Shown here in pieces: positions 34,931 through 43,454 of a DNA stretch of 46,028 nucleotides (positions within the stretch are counted from its first letter, which is position 1; each line of letters begins with the position of its first letter). This stretch comes from Candidatus Heimdallarchaeota archaeon. Lineage in GTDB: Archaea > Asgardarchaeota > Heimdallarchaeia > Heimdallarchaeales > Heimdallarchaeaceae. The position numbers were made by a program, and so were the translations under genes. The notes beneath the pieces were generated by a model, which worked only from the letters and a program-made list of their open reading frames with translations, was not told the origin of the DNA and did not search any database. The stretch covers positions 1 through 46,028 of the forward strand of contig JAAFKJ010000119.1 of the NCBI GenBank assembly GCA_021399395.1. Reading direction: 5' to 3'.

Positions 34931-35764
34931 TCATCTTTCAAGAATATGAAAACATCTTATGAAATCTTGCTCTTTCTTAATAACAAAGTCAATAACTTTG
35001 TAACCTTTTTTGAAGTAATTTTGGAATATAGTTCTTGTTTGCAATCTCCAATCAATTGCGAGAGATTTATGTGCTTTTTTCATTTCAATAAAATTGCTGG
35101 GCACTTCAATACCTATGTTTTGTATATTAAAATCTAAACACAAATCTTGTATTTCAAGAAAAACTCCACTTTTCTTTGTATTAATTACTAGGTGTTCTTG
35201 ATTCTTTATTAGATCACTAAAATCTGTATGCTTTTGATTCAGATGATTTTTAACATGTTCAGATTCCAAATCCCAGTTACAAAAGAACCTATCAGTCTCT
35301 ATTCCTTCATTAAGTTCATCCTTTAGTTCTAACCAGTAATTAATTTTGTATGAATTACATGTAGCTCCTAGCTTATGAATATTTAAGTAAACATTTTTTG
35401 TTTGTAAAGGATCAAAAACCCATTTAATTTGGGAAAACCCGTTTTTAATCGACCATTTTCTCTGTTCCGACTTTAGCTGAAATCCAATTCCCCTGTTTTG
35501 ATACTCTTTCCTTACTGCATTGTGATGAGAATAGATATAATTTCCATATTGTTTATTGTACCCAACCCATCCCCAGACGTATCCAATCATCAAATCCTCT
35601 TCATAGGCACCAATTACAACTCCTCCACTCTTGAAAGTTGCATAAGGAATTCTCTTAGGTACAAGTTCTCTCTCTGGAACATCCCAAGAATCTGTTTGAA
35701 TTTCTTCAATTTGATAAAATTCTTCAAAATCTGTTAATTCGCGATATTCTATCTTGCTGCTCAT
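34931..35764 (-). CDS. GNAT acyltransferase (COG3375-like, likely partner of the racemase)
   Basis: The protein (about 277 residues) has a GNAT core at about 45-115, with WGWVGYNKQYGNYIYSHHNAVRKEYQNRGIGFQLKSEQRKW, including the R/Q-x-x-G-x-G acetyl-CoA loop (QNRGIG). A long C-terminal extension follows, of the type seen in COG3375 acetyltransferases. Genes of that group often stand next to NSAR/OSBS genes and are thought to attach succinyl from succinyl-CoA to D-amino acids. Here the racemase gene starts 53 bases downstream. The start was set at ATG 35764; an in-frame GTG (35770) lies two codons upstream. No desuccinylase of the M20 type is in the window. Confidence 0.8.
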   Translation of the reverse strand: MSSKIEYRELTDFEEFYQIEEIQTDSWDVPERELVPKRIPYATFKSGGVVIGAYEEDLMIGYVWGWVGYNKQYGNYIYSHHNAVRKEYQNRGIGFQLKSEQRKWSIKNGFSQIKWVFDPLQTKNVYLNIHKLGATCNSYKINYWLELKDELNEGIETDRFFCNWDLESEHVKNHLNQKHTDFSDLIKNQEHLVINTKKSGVFLEIQDLCLDFNIQNIGIEVPSNFIEMKKAHKSLAIDWRLQTRTIFQNYFKKGYKVIDFVIKKEQDFIRCFHILER

Positions 35765-35777
35765 CTTCACAACCCCT

Positions 35778-37067
35778 TCATTTTTCGAACGAAAGAGACT
35801 GGACAGTTGTATTGGTTAGAAATTCAAAAAGAATAACAGCAAATGCATAAGCTAAATTACTCGGAGTGTATCTGTCTCCCTTGGTTAATCTTCGAATTCT
35901 AAAAAGTAATTGTTGAATTATTGTCTGCTTGTTCTCTTCAATGAATTCATATGGGTCTGAAACGAATTTAGCATACAATCTAATGTCTATCAGAGGTAAT
36001 GCCATCTGGGGGTATTCTTCAAAAATACTAAACCAAGTATCTAATAAGTATTGAAGATATCTTTCTTGATCGGCAATATCCTGTACACCAAATTCTTCAA
36101 TAGCCATCCTACGTAAAACTTTCTCAATATTTCTTTCTAAATTAATTCTTTTAGTTTCTGTGGTTTCTCGTCTCAATTTCAGAGTTTCAAATAAAGTCTG
36201 TTCAATTGCAGATAAAAACTGTTCAATCCTGCCTTGATCTATTTTCCGTTGATCCAACCCTTGGAATTCTTTTCTAACATCAGCTGTTTTTTCTTCAAAT
36301 TCTTGATGACGTTTTTCTATAGTTTTCTGAAATGCTTTTTGAAGTATCTCGTGATATTGTGAGATAATTAACTGGTTAATTAAATCATATAGTGTATTTT
36401 CATCATCGCTTGGAGGGTATTTGTTAATAAATTCATTGTAAATTTGACCTGTGGATTTTATTGAACTAGATAAATGTTCATCATACATTATCTTCTCTAA
36501 TGCATATGCATATGTCGCAGCTATAAATCTTAAATCTACGGCAAATTCACCAACCTCAAAGAACAAAAATGACTCAGTAATTGCAGGGATGAAATTTCTA
36601 ACATTTAGTATTGTTTTTACTATCTCTTCTTCAATTTCCAAACTACTAAGTTCGATGAAATGATGAATTATATAGTTAATCGAATTGGTCACTGTTTTTA
36701 TGCTATTAATAAAAGAAGACAACAAGCCAACAAATTCATCATCTGTACATATCTGTTTTTTATCTGTTGCCTCTAATAATGCTGAGATATCTTCTGCATA
36801 GAACTGTGCTTCATATTTCTTAAGAATGTCTTCAGTTATGATAATACCGTAAATTGCCAATGCCATATCTTTCTTTTGAGGTGAAAGGAAGCCAATTTCA
36901 GTTTTCAATTCTCTTCGTAGCTCACTCAAGAAAGTTGGTTGAGTTTGTACAAAGTGCTTAATTTTTGATTCAAGCGTAGAGTAGATGTTTCGAAAATCGT
37001 TCATAATTTCTACGACATCTTTTGGTTCATAACTTAATTCTTCTATATCTACAACATCCCTATACAT
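35778..37067 (-). CDS. Helical protein of unknown function
   Basis: A 429-residue protein that is nearly all helix, with long amphipathic stretches such as EKTIEKRHQEFEEKTADVRKEFQGLDQRK around residues 250-280 (coiled coil likely). No catalytic or binding motif is visible. The start overlaps the end of the preceding gene by eight bases, so the two are translationally coupled. Downstream lie the GNAT and racemase genes. It is possibly a partner of the 405-residue protein. I do not recognise a family. Confidence 0.6.
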   Translation of the reverse strand: MYRDVVDIEELSYEPKDVVEIMNDFRNIYSTLESKIKHFVQTQPTFLSELRRELKTEIGFLSPQKKDMALAIYGIIITEDILKKYEAQFYAEDISALLEATDKKQICTDDEFVGLLSSFINSIKTVTNSINYIIHHFIELSSLEIEEEIVKTILNVRNFIPAITESFLFFEVGEFAVDLRFIAATYAYALEKIMYDEHLSSSIKSTGQIYNEFINKYPPSDDENTLYDLINQLIISQYHEILQKAFQKTIEKRHQEFEEKTADVRKEFQGLDQRKIDQGRIEQFLSAIEQTLFETLKLRRETTETKRINLERNIEKVLRRMAIEEFGVQDIADQERYLQYLLDTWFSIFEEYPQMALPLIDIRLYAKFVSDPYEFIEENKQTIIQQLLFRIRRLTKGDRYTPSNLAYAFAVILFEFLTNTTVQSLSFEK

Positions 37068-38277
37068 CTTTCATCTCTCCAGTAAATAACGAATCAATAT
37101 CTTTGTAACTAGTAATTTTCTCAAGCTCCTTACCTTTGATAAAAGGTGTAACTTTCCAATCCCTTAATTCAGATTTTGTGATAATTTGTTCCCAATTGAA
37201 GTCACCTTTCAGACCATTTTTTATGTCTCTCATAATAACAGGTAGAGACACACTTGAAAGGAAGTTTGTGTCACTATGACGTGTATCGGTAATACATGCA
37301 AAAATAATGACTTCTTTGTTATCTTTTACTTCATGAGTGAAGTGAATTCTTATGATATCATTAGTGTCTTCATATTGAAAAACTGCATCAGAAGGGATAG
37401 AAATCTTATTCTTCATTTTAAATTCATCGAGTTGATTAAGTATCAATAGCAATTTTCGGTTAAGAAATGATTTGTTGATGAGATTAAAGAAACTCATAGG
37501 TGAGGATTCTTCTTGATCAGGAATCATACTTTCTATTTGTTCTGGAACAACAAATGAGATATTCTCAACTTTCAACATAGGCGGTGCAAGTAAAATCTCT
37601 CCTCCACATTCACATGCAGTGTTTGAGCTTTCTTCTGAGCTTGTAAAGACCTTCCCACATGAACCATTACACTGTAGAATGTCTGTCAATACATAGGTTT
37701 TGAGTAGAACAGCTCCTGTTATCATTGGTGATAAGCTTGAAAACTCAGCTCTGCTTCTCAAACTATATTCATCACAAATTTGCCAATGAAGATATCTACC
37801 TAATCTTTGTAGATCAATATTTATCTCCTCAACCTGTTTTTCTAGATTTATTTGTTCTAACTCCTTCTGCTGTTCAGTTCGAGCATAGACACCAGATAAA
37901 GCGTTTGTAATTAATTTTATTTCTTCATATGTGCTGGTCAGATCAATATCATTAAAACTTGAACTAAAATAATTCAAAAGACTACAATTGTTTTTTTTAT
38001 TTTTAGTAAAAATAGCATGACTCTGGTTCTCGTTAATATTTGATGTATCTAACAGTACATGTTTCGAACCATTTAGTATGAATCTACGATCGTTAAATAT
38101 GTCAGCTAGATTGGCATTTAAGAGCGCTTTTTTCAATTGTTTTGTGCACTCAATATCTACATCACCACTTGTATTTTTCAAACATTCAACGATGTGATTT
38201 GGTAGATTTAAATTGTTGTTCACTATTTCATAAATATACAAATTCTGAAGCTCTGAAGTTGATTTTTCAGTATCCAT
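37060..38277 (-). CDS. Unknown protein with a four-Cys zinc-binding region
   Basis: A 405-residue protein without a known family. A Cys cluster, C-x3-C ... C-x-C (CNGSCGKVF, then ACECGG), sits near residues 199-225 and probably binds zinc. Around it are helical segments, and the C-terminal part is alpha/beta (for example DIIRIHFTHEVKDNKEVIIFACITDTRH). A good ribosome binding site (AAGGAGA) precedes ATG 38277. It is co-oriented with, and upstream of, the 429-residue gene, while the small GTPase gene ends 157 bases upstream. The gap holds a T-rich terminator and little else. Confidence 0.6.
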   Translation of the reverse strand: MDTEKSTSELQNLYIYEIVNNNLNLPNHIVECLKNTSGDVDIECTKQLKKALLNANLADIFNDRRFILNGSKHVLLDTSNINENQSHAIFTKNKKNNCSLLNYFSSSFNDIDLTSTYEEIKLITNALSGVYARTEQQKELEQINLEKQVEEINIDLQRLGRYLHWQICDEYSLRSRAEFSSLSPMITGAVLLKTYVLTDILQCNGSCGKVFTSSEESSNTACECGGEILLAPPMLKVENISFVVPEQIESMIPDQEESSPMSFFNLINKSFLNRKLLLILNQLDEFKMKNKISIPSDAVFQYEDTNDIIRIHFTHEVKDNKEVIIFACITDTRHSDTNFLSSVSLPVIMRDIKNGLKGDFNWEQIITKSELRDWKVTPFIKGKELEKITSYKDIDSLFTGEMKDV

Positions 38278-38393
38278 GATAGTTTCTCCTTACCAATGAC
38301 AAGCACTATCACCCAATTTGAAATTTATTGGATAATTTAACTTCATTTTGATTATTACTCAAGGGTTTTTCAACTTTTACTTAATTTTTTGTC

Positions 38394-38411
38394 AAAAATA
38401 AAAAAGATTGG
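38394..38411 (-). terminator. T-rich terminator after the small GTPase gene
   Basis: On the minus strand TCTTTTTTATTTTT follows the GTPase stop codon by about 25 bases and lies before the next gene's start at 38277. It probably separates the two transcripts. Confidence 0.45.
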
Positions 38412-38434
38412 AATAAATTCCCTAAAATTTGTAG

Positions 38435-38947
38435 CTATTTTTCCTTTTCTAATGCTATATTAACGATTTTTCTGAAGACAGGATAAAGATTATTATCTTC
38501 TTTTGCTGACACTTCGAAATATTCTGTTTCAAAATCTGAAGCAAGTTTTTCTCCCTCTTCAATTGCTACCTTTCTTTTTTCTTCTAAATCAGTTTTATTT
38601 CCAACAATGACAATTGGAATCTCACCGACAGATTCGTTAAGCAAATCCTTCCAGTATTTTAGTTTATCAAAACTTTCTCTGTTAGTTATATCATATATAA
38701 GAGCTGCAACAGCTGACCCTTGAAAATACTTTGGAAGAACTGGTAAAAATCTTTCTTGGGACCCAGAATCTCCAATAATTAATCTAATATCCTTCCCATC
38801 GATCATAGTGTTCCATATAAGAAAATTAGCTCCTAAAGTTGGATGATGTGAAACGGGGAAAGATCCTTGAGCTTGTCTAAGAGCTATGGACGTTTTTCCT
38901 ACTCCTGGTTCTCCACACAAAGATACTTTGAAGCTTATATCGGTCAT
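38435..38947 (-). CDS. Ras/Rab-type small GTPase
   Basis: The 170-residue protein has the small-GTPase G motifs: P-loop GEPGVGKT (12-19), switch I Thr37 (HHPTLGANF), G3 DSGSQ (60-64), G4 NKTD (117-120) and G5 SAK (147-149). The DxxG of G3 reads DSGS: Gly sits one position early and Ser takes the invariant Gly, while the following Gln is kept. It ends in a Glu/Lys tail with no prenylation Cys. Such GTPases are abundant in Asgard archaea and eukaryotes. TTTAAAG about 30 bases before the ATG (38974-38981) is a likely TATA box of a leaderless transcript. It diverges from the RiPP-like cassette. Confidence 0.93.
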   Translation of the reverse strand: MTDISFKVSLCGEPGVGKTSIALRQAQGSFPVSHHPTLGANFLIWNTMIDGKDIRLIIGDSGSQERFLPVLPKYFQGSAVAALIYDITNRESFDKLKYWKDLLNESVGEIPIVIVGNKTDLEEKRKVAIEEGEKLASDFETEYFEVSAKEDNNLYPVFRKIVNIALEKEK

Positions 38948-39010
38948 ATATCATTCTACTTGTTGTTTTTTTGCTTTAAAGCGTTGTTATTGTCCTAAGA
39001 AAGAAAATCA

Positions 39011-39019
39011 TTTATATTA
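39011..39019 (+). promoter_or_regulatory. TATA-like box for the small-peptide/SPASM cassette
   Basis: TTTATATTA lies about 27-35 bases before ATG 39046, at the normal archaeal distance for a leaderless or short-leader transcript. Opposite it, the GTPase gene has its own box at 38974-38981, so this 99-base gap is a divergent promoter. Confidence 0.5.
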
Positions 39020-39045
39020 CTGCTAATTCTGTCATTTGAGTTCTT

Positions 39046-39231
39046 ATGACAAATAGAGAGAAATGTGGCGATTACGAAATCTATCAGAATGAACATGGTT
39101 GGTGGGTTGTAGAGAAATCAGACGATGGAACAGTGATAGGCAAATTTCTGAAGAAAGAAGACGCTCTAGAGAACATAGCTAATTTTCTACAAGATGATTC
39201 AGAAAGAACAGAATCGGAATCAGTTTGTTGA
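39046..39231 (+). CDS. Small protein, likely precursor or partner of the adjacent radical SAM enzyme
   Basis: A 61-residue protein. Residues 8-45 form three short strands and a helix (GDYEIYQNEHGWWVVEKSDD, then IGKFLKKEDALENIANFL), reminiscent of the DUF2188-like small fold. The tail is acidic and Ser-rich and ends with Cys61 (SESVC); Cys7 is the only other Cys. Its stop codon overlaps the start of the SPASM radical SAM gene by about four bases, which suggests translational coupling. A precursor with a conserved leader and a short C-terminal core containing a modifiable Cys would look like this, but a non-modified accessory protein is also possible. It has its own upstream TATA-like box. Confidence 0.65.
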   Translation: MTNREKCGDYEIYQNEHGWWVVEKSDDGTVIGKFLKKEDALENIANFLQDDSERTESESVC

Positions 39232-40595
39232 TTAAAGTGATAGAAAGAAAACTGTATCATATATTTGAGAAGAACAACAAATTTTTCTTAGTTGATTCAT
39301 TTAACCAATTATATTGGAATATTGGTACGAATATACAACGAACTGATACTATACAGTTTCTTACTAAGTATGGTTTCTTCACGGAGAAACATCCTCAAAT
39401 AAAAAAATGTGCTCAGAATGATGAAAATACAATAAAACATTTAGTGATAAATCCATCGACTGAATGTAATCTAGATTGTTGGTTTTGTTATTCAAAAGAA
39501 TATAGAGAAAAGAATTCAAACAAACTGAAATTTGAAGATATAGAAAAAACAATTGACATTCTCATAAATTACAACAGAAAATTACAACCTAATCTCAAAA
39601 TGACAATAAGTTTAGGTTATTCTCAAGAAATAACAATGGACTTCAGATTATTCAAGAAAGTTAAGCACTACATTGAGAAAGTAAACCAAAATCTTAAAAC
39701 TGAAATTCTCCTATTTCTCCCTTCTTCCAACCTGTTAGAAATAAATGAGGAATTCGTCAACTACATCAATCAGTATGGATATCTAACTGTATCTGTGGAT
39801 CTAGAAAATGAAAATCAAAAACAAGCAATTCTCAGAAATTTAGAACTATTTGATCAAAACGTAGTAAAGCATCTTATTATCCCGATGAAAGCTGGTTGTC
39901 AAAATTTGCTTGACATATATAGAGAATATGGGACCCACTTTGATTTCGTATCTATGCGACCGGTAAGAGTCAAGAGTGATTCAATATTCTCTTGGAATGA
40001 AGAAAGCATCCAACTTATGAAAATTGAATTAACTACACTATTCCAAGATCTGCTTAATCAAAATGATGAAGAGATTCTCAAAAATCTTCTCGTACTCGGC
40101 CCAACTGACTACATCGGACGCTATTTAGATAAAATAATAACAAGAACAAAAACATTGGAAAGGTGTCCAGCTGGTAAAACTGCATTTGCACTATCTCCTA
40201 ATTTCGTTCTCTATCCGTGCTCAGGAATGATGGGGAATAATGAGTTAGTAGTTGGAAAAATAGAAACAGACGGAGATGATATAGAGATTAATACAAAAGT
40301 AATAGATTCATTTTCAGACATTGAAAATTGTTCACATTGTTCTATTCGTTTTTACTGTGGGGGTCCATGTCTGGATTGGTTAAACAAACAAAATGATAAC
40401 TTAAAGAAAAATCTCAATCCATATGAGTGCCAATTAAATATTCATATGTTTGAGGAAATAGCCAACTTTCTGTATGAATTAAGAAAAAATAAACCGAATA
40501 TATATCAAAGATATATTGACCACAAAGGTTTGAAGGATGGTCTTAATTATCCACTCAATTTTGAGGATTTTTACAGTATTTTTATTGATCAATGA
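39225..40595 (+). CDS. Radical SAM/SPASM-domain enzyme, probable peptide maturase
   Basis: The 456-residue protein carries the 4Fe-4S motif C81-x3-C85-x2-C88 (CNLDCWFC). Its C-terminal SPASM domain has seven Cys in the canonical order (C314, C332, then C369-x2-C372-x5-C378-x3-C382, and C402), for two auxiliary clusters. The N-terminal 70 residues (KLYHIFEKNNKFFLVDSFNQ, then LTKYGFF) resemble an RRE/PqqD-like peptide-binding region. Such enzymes make thioether, C-C or other crosslinks in RiPP precursors, or activate sulfatases. The start is TTG, 39225 or 39228; the latter overlaps the stop of the small gene by four bases (TTGA). It is convergent with, and overlaps, the DUF123 gene by 14 bases. 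Confidence 0.9.
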   Translation: MLIKVIERKLYHIFEKNNKFFLVDSFNQLYWNIGTNIQRTDTIQFLTKYGFFTEKHPQIKKCAQNDENTIKHLVINPSTECNLDCWFCYSKEYREKNSNKLKFEDIEKTIDILINYNRKLQPNLKMTISLGYSQEITMDFRLFKKVKHYIEKVNQNLKTEILLFLPSSNLLEINEEFVNYINQYGYLTVSVDLENENQKQAILRNLELFDQNVVKHLIIPMKAGCQNLLDIYREYGTHFDFVSMRPVRVKSDSIFSWNEESIQLMKIELTTLFQDLLNQNDEEILKNLLVLGPTDYIGRYLDKIITRTKTLERCPAGKTAFALSPNFVLYPCSGMMGNNELVVGKIETDGDDIEINTKVIDSFSDIENCSHCSIRFYCGGPCLDWLNKQNDNLKKNLNPYECQLNIHMFEEIANFLYELRKNKPNIYQRYIDHKGLKDGLNYPLNFEDFYSIFIDQ

Positions 40596-40992
40596 AATGG
40601 AAAAAATGACTTGGACATGATTTACAGTCGCTATTCCCAAAACCTACAATGGGTTCAAATGAAGCTGTATCTAACAATTTCGATGAAATCTGACATTCAA
40701 TATTCTTACCTATAGAGACTCCGATCCCTTCTATTGAAGTAGATTTTGACATAGTCACCTGATCAATATGCCAATGCTTCTTCTTTGATTTGCGTATGTG
40801 TCTATGTAATCTTGAAGCCAATCCTCCTGCTCCAAAAGCACTACCTATATACAGATAATATCCAGATTTTAGTTCAATCTCTTTGTTTTGAAGGATTATT
40901 GTTATCTCTTCGTTTATTCTAATAAACAATATATAACTCCCTTTAAGACCAACAGTGAAATTGATAATAGGTCCTGGAAGAATTGTGATCAC
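40582..40992 (-). CDS. DUF123 / GIY-YIG-like protein
   Basis: A 136-residue protein with the DUF123 pattern KGSYILFIRI, GYYLYIGSAFGAGGLASRLHRHI and KKKHWHIDQVT, related to the GIY-YIG nuclease fold. The family is common in archaea and some bacteria, sometimes fused to endonuclease III; its role is thought to be in DNA metabolism but is not settled. The end carries two Cys (SDCKSCPSHFFHF) often seen in the family. Its stop overlaps the radical SAM gene stop on the opposite strand. Its start overlaps the end of the following TPR gene by four bases, so the TPR gene and this gene are co-transcribed. Confidence 0.85.
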   Translation of the reverse strand: MITILPGPIINFTVGLKGSYILFIRINEEITIILQNKEIELKSGYYLYIGSAFGAGGLASRLHRHIRKSKKKHWHIDQVTMSKSTSIEGIGVSIGKNIECQISSKLLDTASFEPIVGFGNSDCKSCPSHFFHFIDQ

Positions 40993-42020
40993 TCTTCTAA
41001 CTCGGAAGCTTTTTCCCAGAAGCTTAAAGCTTTCTCTTCTTCTCCTAGGTCTTCGTAGATATCACCAAGCATTTGGAAGAGTCTATAATTATCTTCATTA
41101 TATTTGAGTGAATCCTCTAGGTATGCGATGGATTTTTCATATTCCTTTGCAGCCCATGAAAGAGCTGCTAGAGCTAGGGTTGCTTCAAGAAAAGCAGGGT
41201 CTCTACTTAAACATTCTTCGTAATATCGTGAGGCTTCTGCTATATTAGCTAAAGCAGCATAGATTTCAGCTAAATGAAATAATGCTAAAACATTGTCAGG
41301 ATCTAACTCAATTACTTTGGAAAATGCGTCAATCGCTTGAATAGAATCTTGTTTTGCATCTAATGATTTTCCCAGTTGAAACCAAGCAGAGATATTGTCT
41401 GCATTTACTTTGGTTGCTTTCTGATAATAATTAATTGCTCTATCATGATTATCTAAATCAAAATATGTTTCGCCTATTTGTAGCAAGATCTTCTCATTCT
41501 CTGGATCCATCTGCTCTGCTTTCATTAGATAGTTCCAGCTCTCAATTTCATTACCCATTTTCTTGAAAATAGATGCTAATAAACTGTAGATCTCAATGTC
41601 CTCTTCATATTCTAGATAGTTATTGAAAGCTTGAACTGCTTGATGATACTCTCCTATCTCATAGTACAGATTGCCTATTTTTTTCCAAACGTTGAATTTC
41701 TTTTCATCTATTTCAACTACTTTTTTCCAAGCTAAAATAGCTTGATTCCAATCTTTGAGACTAGTGTATACATCTCCTGCTATATCTAAAGTTGTTAGAT
41801 TTTCTTGCTCAATTTCTAGAGCTCGATTCAGATAGTTGAGGGAAGCTCGAGGATCTTCAACAAATAAATACAATCTAATCAGGAAATTAAGGAATAAAAC
41901 TTCGTTTTCAAAATGATCTAAATTGTTTTCTAAAATCTTAATTGCCTCATGATATCTATCCTGGCTTATTAGCTCTTCTGCTTCCGATAGGATAAGCATC
42001 AAGTCGTTACTACCTTGCAT
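40989..42020 (-). CDS. Tetratricopeptide repeat protein
   Basis: The protein (about 343 residues) is a TPR array of nine or more units, for example WNQAILAWKKVVEIDEKKF, GEYHQAVQAFNNYLEYEED, DNHDRAINYYQKATKVNADN and DSIQAIDAFSKVIELDPDN. It probably binds other proteins; no further domain is visible. The start was placed at ATG 42020. A CTTTATA box (42059-42065) would set transcription start near 42036, just after the in-frame GTG at 42044, and GGAGT lies ten bases before the ATG. It overlaps the DUF123 gene by four bases. It is similar in layout to the protein at 24299-25210. Confidence 0.85.
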   Translation of the reverse strand: MQGSNDLMLILSEAEELISQDRYHEAIKILENNLDHFENEVLFLNFLIRLYLFVEDPRASLNYLNRALEIEQENLTTLDIAGDVYTSLKDWNQAILAWKKVVEIDEKKFNVWKKIGNLYYEIGEYHQAVQAFNNYLEYEEDIEIYSLLASIFKKMGNEIESWNYLMKAEQMDPENEKILLQIGETYFDLDNHDRAINYYQKATKVNADNISAWFQLGKSLDAKQDSIQAIDAFSKVIELDPDNVLALFHLAEIYAALANIAEASRYYEECLSRDPAFLEATLALAALSWAAKEYEKSIAYLEDSLKYNEDNYRLFQMLGDIYEDLGEEEKALSFWEKASELEE

Positions 42021-42101
42021 TGATATTTCTACTCCAAATCTCACTTAAGAATATTATGTATAAAGAAAGTTTTAAGTTTAAGATGGTGATACAATATATA
42101 C

Positions 42102-42998
42102 ATGTTTCAGGTAATTGCTAGGAGAGATGATAAAGTAGGTTATAATATAATCTTAGCTGATATACCTGAGGAAATGAAAGAAGATTCAATAGTATTTATG
42201 CCTGAGCTCTCTTCTAAAGAACAAGATCATATAACTTATGCTTCAAAATATACCCACAAATCTGGTCATATAATTGTTAAGCTTGTTAGGAGTGATGGGT
42301 TTGATCCATTTGACAGACCAAAATCACTTTCGCATAGTCTAGTTATTCCTTCTGAGGAATACAGTTCTAATTCGCTTCTATACTACTCTTCACCCTTGAT
42401 TCATACTGACCTTTTTGCTGATGTAAATAAAGATCCAGTAATTCTTAAAGAAAATACTTTTCGAGAAACTGAAAACAAGATTTTAGAGAAATTGGATTTG
42501 GAAAAATTAAGAGAATTAATTGTTGCTGCTATGATTAGCAAGAAAGTTGTTTTGCTTCCATCGTTAAGCCAAACTGGGATATTTGAACTTTCTAGTGTAA
42601 TCGACAAGTCAATTCCATATGAAGCTTCATATGATTTCTCTCTCATCACATATTCAGATGCAAGTTGTAGAAAACATCTAGTTCATAATATACTCTATTT
42701 CTTCTCAGAAGATCATAAAAGTGACAATGGCATAGAATTCAAGGGTTTAGGGTCAAAAGTTCGTAAGATTGCTCAAAAAGAAAAGAGTTATCTAGATGAG
42801 TATATTGAAATGATTATCAAAAATGATTTTGAAAAAATTCTCGAAGAACATGCTAAGTGGGTTATTGGGATGTATCATGATGAACATAAAGAATTGCAAA
42901 AGCTGTTCACGAACAGGTATCAATTAAATATGCCTTTTTCAAGAAGAAACAAGTTTCACGCTCAATTAATTAACTATTTCTCAAAATTTGAGGAATAA
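42102..42998 (+). CDS. Possible GAP1-N-like (GTPase-associated) protein
   Basis: The 298-residue protein shows a pattern similar to the N-terminal domain of GTPase-associated proteins. A strand-rich start (FQVIARRDDKVGYNIILADI) leads to a FDRPKSLSHSLVIPSEEY segment, where the family has R-x-G-N...H-x-L-V-L. A helix (LRELIVAAMISKKVVLLPSL) follows, then IPYEASYDFSLITYSD, where the family has lP...R..LSF.T. DENN-type longin modules share some of this order and cannot be ruled out. The C terminus is helical. The promoter (TTTAAGTTTA, 42071-42080) fits a leaderless transcript. A divergent TPR gene lies 81 bases away. It is a weak assignment. Confidence 0.45.
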   Translation: MFQVIARRDDKVGYNIILADIPEEMKEDSIVFMPELSSKEQDHITYASKYTHKSGHIIVKLVRSDGFDPFDRPKSLSHSLVIPSEEYSSNSLLYYSSPLIHTDLFADVNKDPVILKENTFRETENKILEKLDLEKLRELIVAAMISKKVVLLPSLSQTGIFELSSVIDKSIPYEASYDFSLITYSDASCRKHLVHNILYFFSEDHKSDNGIEFKGLGSKVRKIAQKEKSYLDEYIEMIIKNDFEKILEEHAKWVIGMYHDEHKELQKLFTNRYQLNMPFSRRNKFHAQLINYFSKFEE

Positions 42999-43036
42999 CT
43001 GCATTTTACAAATGAAAAAAAGAATATAGAAGTACA

Positions 43037-43444
43037 TTAAGGGTTGTATTTCTCTACAACACCGGTGTACAATTCTTGACATTTTTCGTCTGTTAATTTG
43101 TCGATAGCAGAATCCATCCTGGTAGTAATTCGGTGGATTAACTCTTTCAATTTACTTTTCATCTCGTCTGTTGATAAACCGGAGTAGATGTATTTGAACC
43201 CACCTCTGTCGAGATTTATCTTGGTTTTTTTGACAAAACCAATACCCATCAGTCTTTGGATTGAACGCGATATTGTAGCTCGATCTTTTGGTATAATTTC
43301 AGCTATTGTTTTAATGTCAGTAGGTTGAGAATGTTTTATACACATCATAACTTCGAGTTCATTGTCAGATAGAGCATAGGTAGCTTTGATTATATCAAAA
43401 CATGTAACATCTTCACTATCAAATGTTGAGAGGGGAAAGGACAT
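43037..43444 (-). CDS. Winged-helix (TrmB/MarR-like) transcription regulator
   Basis: A 135-residue protein with a winged helix-turn-helix: LSDNELEVMMCIKHSQPTDIKTIAEIIPKDRATISRSIQRLMGIGFVKKTKINLDRGGFKYIYS. A C-terminal helix follows that probably dimerises. ATG 43444 has GGTGA five bases upstream. It is the last gene of the leftward sulfur operon, ten bases after the DsrE gene, and so may be an autoregulator. A Cys (residue 15) near the N terminus could serve as a redox or sulfur sensor, but this is speculation. Confidence 0.85.
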   Translation of the reverse strand: MSFPLSTFDSEDVTCFDIIKATYALSDNELEVMMCIKHSQPTDIKTIAEIIPKDRATISRSIQRLMGIGFVKKTKINLDRGGFKYIYSGLSTDEMKSKLKELIHRITTRMDSAIDKLTDEKCQELYTGVVEKYNP

Positions 43445-43454
43445 TCATATCACC

